Source of the DNA: Microbacterium sp.
Lineage (GTDB): Bacteria > Actinomycetota > Actinomycetes > Actinomycetales > Microbacteriaceae
Length of the DNA stretch: 64,000 nucleotides
Assembly (NCBI RefSeq): GCF_011620665.1
Contig: NZ_WOYQ01000049.1
Coordinates: forward strand, 1 to 64,000
Direction: 5' to 3'
The position numbers were made by a program, and so were the translations under genes. Below, in pieces: positions 57,259 to 64,000 of the stretch. The number at the start of each line of letters is the position of its first letter. Position 1 is the first letter of the stretch. The notes below the pieces were generated by a model that saw nothing but the letters and a program-made list of their open reading frames with translations, did no database searches and had not been told where the DNA came from.

Positions 57259-57735
57259 ATGGTGAGCCTGCTGCCGATCCCGGCCGATGACCCACGCGCC
57301 CTCGCGCTGCTGACGGAATACTTCGAGATGCGCGGTGAGGTGTTCCCGAAGGGTCAGACCTATCGCCCGGTGTTCCCGGATGCGTCCGCCTTCAGCCCGC
57401 CCGCGGGTGTCTTTCTGATCGCCGTCGACGACGAGGGCAATGAGGTCGGATGCGGCGGCATCCGGCGCATCGCCGACGGTCCGGACGGCGTCCGCTACGA
57501 GGTGAAACACCTGTACCTCGCTCCCGAGACGCGGCGCCGCGGCTGGGGACGCGTGCTCCTCGAGGGCCTCGAAGCGCAGGCGCGTGAGTGGGGGGCCGTA
57601 GACCTCGTACTCGACACGCACCACACGCTCGAAGCGGCCGGGCGCCTCTACGCGCGAACCGGCTTCATCGCGATCGAGCCCTACAACGACAACCCGAACG
57701 CGACGCGCTGGTACGGGAAGTCGCTGCGCGCGTGA
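57259..57735 (+). CDS. GNAT family N-acetyltransferase
   Basis: VKHLYLAPETRRRGWGRVLLEGLEAQAREWGA. Confidence 0.88.
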   Translation: MVSLLPIPADDPRALALLTEYFEMRGEVFPKGQTYRPVFPDASAFSPPAGVFLIAVDDEGNEVGCGGIRRIADGPDGVRYEVKHLYLAPETRRRGWGRVLLEGLEAQAREWGAVDLVLDTHHTLEAAGRLYARTGFIAIEPYNDNPNATRWYGKSLRA

Positions 57736-57756
57736 CGCCGGAGCACGGTCGCACGG

Positions 57757-58356
57757 TCAGACCGGCGGGAGCTCCGGGAGACCGGTGCGCAGCTCGAACG
57801 GCAGGTGAGCCAGGTCGTTGTGTGAAACGAGCGTCCATGGCCGCCCGGGCCGCTGCGCGAGAACCGTGAGTCCGCAGTGCGCCTGGTTGATCGTCATCCA
57901 TCGCCACGGTGGCGCGTCCAGCACCTCGCGGACGAACCAGGCGATGACGAAGTTGTGGGTGATCAGGAGCTCATGCGCCTCGGCCTTGCGCACGAGGAAC
58001 TCCGAGACGGCATCGGCCATCTGCGCGCCGCCCGCGTCGACATCGGCGTCGCTGAACGACCCGAAGAACGACTCGTACACCGCGGGGGTGTCGGGCGTCA
58101 TCCCGGTCGGAATGCAGTCGAACAGCAGCGGCGAGGGCCGCGGGTCGACGGCGGGCAGGCGATCGCCGACGGCACGGGCGGTCTCGGCTGCGCGGTCGAG
58201 CGGGGAATGCCACACGGCATCCAGCGGGACGCCGGACAGCCGGTCTGCAAGGAGCTCCGCCTGGCGCCGCCCCCGAGGCGACAGGGGGCCGTCCTCAAGC
58301 CCGTGTTCCGCGTCCAGGTGCTCGCCGTGCCGCACCAGGTAAAGATAGTGCGTCAC
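57757..58356 (-). CDS. Histidine phosphatase family protein
   Basis: YLVRHGEHLDAEHGLEDGPLSPRGRRQAELLADRL. Confidence 0.9.
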   Translation of the reverse strand: MTHYLYLVRHGEHLDAEHGLEDGPLSPRGRRQAELLADRLSGVPLDAVWHSPLDRAAETARAVGDRLPAVDPRPSPLLFDCIPTGMTPDTPAVYESFFGSFSDADVDAGGAQMADAVSEFLVRKAEAHELLITHNFVIAWFVREVLDAPPWRWMTINQAHCGLTVLAQRPGRPWTLVSHNDLAHLPFELRTGLPELPPV

Positions 58357-58433
58357 GTCACGCTCATCTCGTCGCGGCCGGATCTGGGGCGGGTGGATTC
58401 CACCCTACGTCAGGCCCGGGCGGCCGCGCAGGA

Positions 58434-59489
58434 CTATTGTGCGGCTCGGTCGATATCGGTCAGGTGTGTACGACTGAGCTGCGGGCCGACACCCTGGACG
58501 AGTTCTTCGACGTGAGCGACGGCGTAGGTGTTGACGATCGGCGCCACCACGGTGCGCTGCGCCAGCAGCCAGGCGATGGCCACCGCCGCAGTCGGAATCA
58601 ACAGCTCTGCGCCCACCTTGTCGAGCGCCCGAAGAGTGCGCGTGCCGCGCCGATTCATCGCCGCGGCCAACTGTGCTCCGCGCACCGAGGGCGCCATCCC
58701 CGCGCGGGAACGGTGCGCTCCGGCGAGATAGCCGTGTTCGAGCGCCTGAGATGGTGTCACCGCGATTCCCTGCGCTCCGGCGACGAGCCTCAGATCGCCG
58801 TCGAACTCGTTGCGATGCAGGACGTTGTAGGGAACATCCGACACCGTCAGGCGTGGATATCCGGCCGATGCCAGAATTCGCGCCTCGACCAGCTGAGCCG
58901 CCGAATATCCGTGCGCACCGAGCGCCCTCACCTTACCGGTCTCGACGAGCCACGCGGCCGTCGCAAGAGTGTCCTCAAGCGCCGTGATCCTGTCTGCCGT
59001 GGCATCGAGGTACAAGACCTCGATCCGGTCCGTCTGCAGACGGGTGAGCGAGGCCTCGACCGACCGGACGAGGTTGACCGCACCGAGCCCGGGATGATCT
59101 GGATGGGCGCCGACGCGGACGGCCACGACAGTCTCGTCGCGCTCGCCGCGGTTCTTCATCCACTGCCCGATGATGTGCTCGCTGCGACCGGTCGAGTAGC
59201 TGTCGGAGGTGTGGATCGCGTTGCCCCCGCGGCTGCGGTAGACGTCCAGAATCGAGTGAGCCGCGCCGGAGTCGACGTGCCAGCCGAACTCGGCACCACC
59301 CAGCATGAGCGGAAAGACCTGCAGCCCGGTCTCCCCCAGAGGAACTCGCACGGTGGCGCCGATCGCAGCACCCTGAACCGGAACGGGGGACGATGGATGC
59401 GGCGCGGGCGCGATTTCGGGACCCTCCGAAGGAAGCGAAGTCCCCACTCCGCGCACGCCCATCTCACACCCCTCATCGCTGGGGCGCAT
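58434..59489 (-). CDS. Aldo/keto reductase-fold protein with degenerate active site
   Basis: HTSDSYSTGRSEHIIGQWM; LVETGKVRALGAHGYSAAQL; catalytic Lys/His not conserved. Start could also be the internal M of MGVRGVG. Confidence 0.8.
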   Translation of the reverse strand: MRPSDEGCEMGVRGVGTSLPSEGPEIAPAPHPSSPVPVQGAAIGATVRVPLGETGLQVFPLMLGGAEFGWHVDSGAAHSILDVYRSRGGNAIHTSDSYSTGRSEHIIGQWMKNRGERDETVVAVRVGAHPDHPGLGAVNLVRSVEASLTRLQTDRIEVLYLDATADRITALEDTLATAAWLVETGKVRALGAHGYSAAQLVEARILASAGYPRLTVSDVPYNVLHRNEFDGDLRLVAGAQGIAVTPSQALEHGYLAGAHRSRAGMAPSVRGAQLAAAMNRRGTRTLRALDKVGAELLIPTAAVAIAWLLAQRTVVAPIVNTYAVAHVEELVQGVGPQLSRTHLTDIDRAAQ

Positions 59490-59650
59490 CTACGTTTCCG
59501 CACCCCGATGCGTACCTCCGAGAGTAGAGCAGCCCTCCGTGAACATCGGGTCCTGCATCGATCGCGCGGTAAACATTCGATAACGCTTCGGGCCCACGGG
59601 AGACCCGGTCAGCTTCTCTGCGCCCACTCGGGCGACGCGCGCGTGAACGA

Positions 59651-59693
59651 ACGGATGCCCGCCCCTCCGGAACGGGGGGAGGCGGGCATCCGT
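59651..59693 (-). terminator. Hairpin terminator downstream of pnp
   Basis: Perfect 13-bp arms ACGGATGCCCGCC (59651..59663) / GGCGGGCATCCGT (59681..59693). Confidence 0.75.
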
Positions 59694-59727
59694 CATCTCA
59701 CACCAACGCTGGGACAGGCCGGGCGGA

Positions 59728-62010
59728 TCAGGCTTCGGCGAGGACGTCTCCGGAACCCGGGCCCGCCGCAACGGCGCTCTCGTGGCCGGCGACCTGTTCG
59801 AGCACGGGCTCGAGCGAAAGCTTGCCGCGATCGTCGATCTTGGTGATCTTCACGAGCATCTTCTGGCCGACCGAGAGCACGTCGTCGACGTTCTCAACAC
59901 GCTTGCCTCCGGCGAGCTTGCGCACCTCGCTGATGTGGAGCAAGCCGTCCTTGCCGGGCAGGAGCGAGATGAACGCGCCGAACGCCGCCAGCTTGACGAC
60001 CGTCCCGAGGAATTGCTCGCCGACCTCCGGGTTGGTCGGATTCGCGATCGCGTTGACCTGCGCGCGGGCGGCTTCGGCCGAAGGACCGTCGGTTGCGCCG
60101 ATGTACACCGTGCCGTCGTCCTCGATCGAGATCTGCGCGCCGGTCTCATCCTGGATCGAGTTGATCGTCTTGCCCTTGGGACCGATGAGCTCGCCGATCT
60201 TGTCGACCGGGATCTGCACGCTGATCACGCGCGGTGCAGTGGGCGCCATCTCGTCCGGACCGTCGATCGCGGCGGTCAGGACGTTCAGGATCGTCAGACG
60301 GGCTTCCTTGGCCTGGGTCAGAGCGGCGGACAGCACGGAGGACGGGATGCCGTCGAGCTTGGTGTCGAGCTGGATCGCCGTGACGAACTCGCTCGTGCCG
60401 GCAACCTTGAAGTCCATGTCGCCCAGGGCGTCTTCGGCGCCGAGGATGTCTGTCAGCGCCGCGTAGCGCATCTGGCCGTTGACCTGGTCGGAGACCAGAC
60501 CCATGGCGATACCGGCGACGGGAGCGCGCAGCGGCACACCCGCGTTCAGGAGCGACAGGGTGGACGCACACACGGAGCCCATCGACGTCGAGCCGTTGGA
60601 GCCCAGGGCCTCGGAGACCTGGCGGATCGCGTATGGGAACTCCTCGCGGCTCGGCAGCACGGGTACGAGCGCGCGCTCGGCGAGGAAGCCATGCCCGATC
60701 TCGCGACGCTTCGGCGAACCGACGCGGCCGGTCTCACCGGTCGAGTACGGCGGGAAGTTGTAGTGGTGCATGTAGCGCTTGTGTGTGACGGGCGACAGCG
60801 AGTCGATCTGCTGCTCCATCTTGAGCATGTTCAGCGTCGTGACACCCAGGATCTGGGTCTCACCGCGCTGGAAGATCGCGGAGCCGTGGACCCGCGGGAT
60901 GACCTGGACCTCGGCATCCAACGGGCGGATGTCAGCCAGACCGCGACCGTCGATGCGGACCCCCTCGGCGAGGATCCGTCCGCGGACGATGGTCTTGGTG
61001 ACCGACTTGTAGGCGGCGGAGAACTCCAGCGTCGCGGTGGCCGGGAGTTCTCCCGACTCCACGGCGGCGAGGACCTCGGCCTTGACGGCATCCTTGATGG
61101 CGTCGTCGGCATTCTGGCGCTCCACCTTGTCGGCGATCTGGTAGACCGGAACGAGCTTGTCGTAAGCGCGACCGGCGACGAAATCGTAGGTCTGCTGCGC
61201 ATACGGCGGGAAGACCGGGTAGTTCTGGATCTCCTTGGCGGCGGTGCGGGCCACGGCGCTCTGAGCTTCGACGAGCTGCTTGATGAACGGCTTGGACGCT
61301 TCCAGACCCTGCGCGACGATCTCTTCGCTGGGCTTGACCGCGCCGGCCTTGATCAGATTCCAGCTGTGCTCGGTGGCTTCCGCCTCGACCATCATGATCG
61401 CGACATCGCCGTCGTCGAGAACGCGGCCCGCGACGATCAGGTCGAAGACGGCATCCTCCAACTGCGTGGCCGTCGGGAAGGCGACCCACTGGTCGGCGTG
61501 CTCGCCGTGACCGGGGATGAGCGCGAGGCGGACCCCGGCGATCGGGCCGGAGAACGGCAGCCCCGAGATCTGGGTGGACAGCGAAGCCGCGTTGATCGCG
61601 AGCGCGTCATAGAACTCGCCCGGAGCGATCGAGAGGACGGTGATGACGATCTGGACCTCGTTGCGGAGCCCGTCGACGAACGACGGGCGCAACGGGCGGT
61701 CGATCAGCCGGCAGACGAGGATCGCCTCGGTGGAGGGGCGGCCCTCGCGACGGAAGAAAGAACCGGGGATCTTGCCCGCGGCATAGGACCGCTCTTCGAC
61801 ATCGACGGTCAGCGGGAAGAAGTCAAAGCCTTCACGCGGGTGCTTTCCGGCGCTGGTGGCCGAGAGGAGCATCGTCTCCTCATCGAGATACGCGGCGACG
61901 GCACCCTGTGCCTGCTGCGCGAGTCTGCCGGTCTCGAACCGGACGGTGCGGGTGCCGAAGCGGCCGTTGTCGAGAACGGCTTCGGCTGCGGTGATTTCAG
62001 GACCTTCCAA
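59728..62010 (-). CDS. pnp: Polyribonucleotide nucleotidyltransferase
   Basis: RNase PH domains, KH ([32 protein letters not shown]) and S1 domains. TTG start ([28 protein letters not shown]) with GGAG SD. Confidence 0.95.
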   Translation of the reverse strand: MEGPEITAAEAVLDNGRFGTRTVRFETGRLAQQAQGAVAAYLDEETMLLSATSAGKHPREGFDFFPLTVDVEERSYAAGKIPGSFFRREGRPSTEAILVCRLIDRPLRPSFVDGLRNEVQIVITVLSIAPGEFYDALAINAASLSTQISGLPFSGPIAGVRLALIPGHGEHADQWVAFPTATQLEDAVFDLIVAGRVLDDGDVAIMMVEAEATEHSWNLIKAGAVKPSEEIVAQGLEASKPFIKQLVEAQSAVARTAAKEIQNYPVFPPYAQQTYDFVAGRAYDKLVPVYQIADKVERQNADDAIKDAVKAEVLAAVESGELPATATLEFSAAYKSVTKTIVRGRILAEGVRIDGRGLADIRPLDAEVQVIPRVHGSAIFQRGETQILGVTTLNMLKMEQQIDSLSPVTHKRYMHHYNFPPYSTGETGRVGSPKRREIGHGFLAERALVPVLPSREEFPYAIRQVSEALGSNGSTSMGSVCASTLSLLNAGVPLRAPVAGIAMGLVSDQVNGQMRYAALTDILGAEDALGDMDFKVAGTSEFVTAIQLDTKLDGIPSSVLSAALTQAKEARLTILNVLTAAIDGPDEMAPTAPRVISVQIPVDKIGELIGPKGKTINSIQDETGAQISIEDDGTVYIGATDGPSAEAARAQVNAIANPTNPEVGEQFLGTVVKLAAFGAFISLLPGKDGLLHISEVRKLAGGKRVENVDDVLSVGQKMLVKITKIDDRGKLSLEPVLEQVAGHESAVAAGPGSGDVLAEA

Positions 62011-62114
62011 GAGGTCTCTCCTTCTTTGTTTAGACTCGCGCGCGCGTTTCGCGCACGAGCATTCGAAGGAGCAGGAACAGGCAGATTTCAGCACGCCAGG
62101 ATGATGCGCTTTCG

Positions 62115-62186
62115 CTGGCCACCAGTGGAAGTCCACCCGTCGCAGACGGCGAGATCGGCGACGGGGAGACCACCACAGGGGACCAG
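62115..62186 (-). ncRNA. Structured 5' leader of pnp, candidate actino-pnp RNA motif
   Basis: Minus strand CTGGTCCCCTGTGGTGGTCTCCCCGTCGC...GCGACGGGTGGACTTCCACTGGTGGCCAG forms a long hairpin about 100-180 nt upstream of pnp. Confidence 0.6.
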
Positions 62187-62287
62187 CATCCTGCCAGCCT
62201 GCTCCGTGAGCTCGTATTGAGTTCGTCGGATGCCGAGTGGGCAACCTCGCCGATCCTACCAGGGGGCGCGGCGCGTAGGCTGGGGGT

Positions 62288-62464
62288 ATGAGCACCGACG
62301 ACAAGGCTGCAGCCTCTGCAGAGATGAAGCGCAAGTTCAAGGAGGCGCTCGACAAGAAGAACGCGAAGCACCGCAATGGCGAAGCGCATCTGGACGGCGA
62401 CTCGGCCATCCAGGGCACGCACGGCGCGGTCACCAAGCGTGAGTTCCGCCGCAAGAGCGGCTAG
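62288..62464 (+). CDS. DUF5302-like small conserved protein (58 aa)
   Basis: [58 protein letters not shown]; absent from the supplied ORF track. Confidence 0.75.
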   Translation: MSTDDKAAASAEMKRKFKEALDKKNAKHRNGEAHLDGDSAIQGTHGAVTKREFRRKSG

Positions 62465-62527
62465 GTCGGACACTGCCTGACGTGCTGCAGAGCGCGAGTC
62501 CGCTCTGACGGGCGACCCGCCGACTGC

Positions 62528-63679
62528 TCAGTGCGGAAGCACCGCGTAGGGCGCCTCGGCGGCACGGCCCTGGAATTGAAGGATCGCAGGGTTCTGCACA
62601 TCGCCGTCGAGGACTTCGATCGCGCGTGAGACGGTGTCGCTTTCAGCCCAGGTGGGTGGGCCGGCCATGACGGTCGGGAGGAATCCGAGGAGCGCTTCGC
62701 TGATCTCCCAGCTGGCGGAGTTCCACAGGTACGACGGACTGTGGTCGACCGCGTAATAGTTCGTGCTCGCGCCGACCGTGAACATGGGCTCGGCGAAGCT
62801 CGTCGGGCGCGCCCACTCGAACCCCATGCCCTCGTCGCACGAGACGTCGACGATGAGGCTGCCGGGGCGGAAGGACGACAGATCAGACTCGCGCAGATAG
62901 AGCAGCGGGGCATTCGGGTCTTGGAGCGTGCAGTTGACGACGATGTCGCTCTCGGCCAAGAAGGGGGCGAGCGGCACACGGCCCTCGTCGGTGATGACTT
63001 CGCTCAGGTAGGGTCCGCTGTGGTCGAACTGGATCATCTGGGCGGCGTGGATCGGTGATGCCACGGACGCGGTCTGCCTGTTGGTCAGCACCCGGACATC
63101 GTGCACACCGTGTGCGCGCAGCGCCGTCACCGCTCCCCGCGCGGTGGCCCCGAAGCCGATGACCACCGCGGTGAGACGCCGCCCGTAGTCGCCTGTCGAG
63201 CCGCACAGCGCGAGCGCGTGCAGCACCGAGCAGTAGCCGGCGATCTCGTTGTTCTTGTGAAACACGTGAAGGCCGAAGGTGCCGTCGCTCCCCCAGTGGT
63301 TCATCGCCTCGAACGCGATCACCGTGAGTCTCTTGTCGAGTGCGATCTGAGTCATCACCGCGTCCTGCACGAGATGCGGCCACCCCCACAGCACCTGACC
63401 GACACGCATGTCACGCAGATCGGCGTGCTGCGGCTTGGGCAGCAGGAGTACGTCGGCTGTAGCGATGAGCTCACCGCGGTCGAGGATGCCGCCCACCAAG
63501 GGCCTCAGTTCCGCGTCCGAGACACCGAATCGCGCGCCGTAGCCCGTCTCGAGGAGCACGTTCGATCGCAGATCATCGGGAATCCGCTCGACGTGGCTCG
63601 GATGGATCGGCACGCGCCGTTCATCGGGCTTGCTCGAGGCGCCGACGACGCCCATGGTCAGCAGTGCCTGAGGCGTCAT
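62528..63679 (-). CDS. Alanine dehydrogenase/PNT-fold protein, N5-(carboxyethyl)ornithine synthase-like
   Basis: GVVGASSKPDERRVPIHPSHVERIP; NHWGSDGTFGLHVFHKNNEIAGYCSVLHAL; Rossmann VIGFGATARGAVTAL. Confidence 0.75.
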   Translation of the reverse strand: MTPQALLTMGVVGASSKPDERRVPIHPSHVERIPDDLRSNVLLETGYGARFGVSDAELRPLVGGILDRGELIATADVLLLPKPQHADLRDMRVGQVLWGWPHLVQDAVMTQIALDKRLTVIAFEAMNHWGSDGTFGLHVFHKNNEIAGYCSVLHALALCGSTGDYGRRLTAVVIGFGATARGAVTALRAHGVHDVRVLTNRQTASVASPIHAAQMIQFDHSGPYLSEVITDEGRVPLAPFLAESDIVVNCTLQDPNAPLLYLRESDLSSFRPGSLIVDVSCDEGMGFEWARPTSFAEPMFTVGASTNYYAVDHSPSYLWNSASWEISEALLGFLPTVMAGPPTWAESDTVSRAIEVLDGDVQNPAILQFQGRAAEAPYAVLPH

Positions 63680-63757
63680 CTTGGTCTTCTTCCCCCACAG
63701 GGGCCGAGTTCGACTCCATTGCCTCGACGGTATCAGGACCCGATGGGATCGCCCCGC

Positions 63758-64000
63758 TCACGCTGCGGACTGCGGCGCCCTCGTCGCTTCGCCGCGGCGG
63801 ATCAGCACATAGTCGTCGTGCTTGGCCGAGATGCCGTCGCCGGCCGTGCGTCCACGTGCCCGTCGCCACGCCCATGGCAAGGCATGACGGAGCAGCCAGC
63901 CCGACCGGGCGGGAAGATCATCGTCGGCGTGGAGCGCGGCATCAAGTCCACCCAGGGTCTCGGCGTCGGGCACCCCGAGCGCGTCGGCGGCACGGTAGGC
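63758..64000 (-). CDS. Hypothetical protein, C-terminal part (start lies beyond the window)
   Basis: Frame open to the window edge: AYRAADALGVPDAETLGGLDAALHADDDLPARSGWLLRHALPW...; no family recognised. Confidence 0.5.
   Translation of the reverse strand, partial: AYRAADALGVPDAETLGGLDAALHADDDLPARSGWLLRHALPWAWRRARGRTAGDGISAKHDDYVLIRRGEATRAPQSAA

Noticed and set aside
59782-62220. 812-aa plus-strand ORF
   Set aside because: Complete antisense of pnp; shadow ORF from GC3 codon bias.

Overview
This 64 kb window comes from a high-GC actinobacterial chromosome; gene content and order look like Microbacteriaceae, probably Microbacterium. It is mostly core genome with most genes on the minus strand. 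Contents from left to right: the 5' end of a 16S rRNA gene with its leader and promoters; a LacI-regulated ChvE/GguAB-type sugar ABC operon; tyrS; a CHAD protein; the argCJBDF-(acyltransferase)-argH cluster; pheST; a gluABCD-type amino acid ABC operon; a TrmH-type methylase; infC-rpmI-rplT; hisCBH-priA; lexA with a divergent LysM gene; metF-metE; an S9 peptidase; hflX; dapF; miaA-miaB-recX-recA; clgR; cinA; pgsA; ftsK; rnj; dapA; dfrA-thyA; dapB; an aldo/keto-reductase-like gene; pnp with a structured leader; and an alanine-dehydrogenase/carboxyethyl-ornithine-synthase-like gene. I found no CRISPR array, transposon, prophage or obvious new defence system. The most notable observations are: (1) an OsmC-family gene with an in-frame core deletion that has lost both peroxidatic cysteines; (2) an aldo/keto-reductase-fold protein lacking the catalytic Lys and His; (3) a non-canonical symmetric SOS-like box overlapping the LysM promoter next to lexA, with a more canonical box upstream of recA; (4) a large recA leader hairpin; (5) an ATC-initiated infC; (6) a membrane acyltransferase embedded in the arginine operon; (7) a paired LacI operator; (8) an actino-pnp-like leader; (9) a likely leaderless pheS mRNA. 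All calls are from reading the sequence; no database search was possible.
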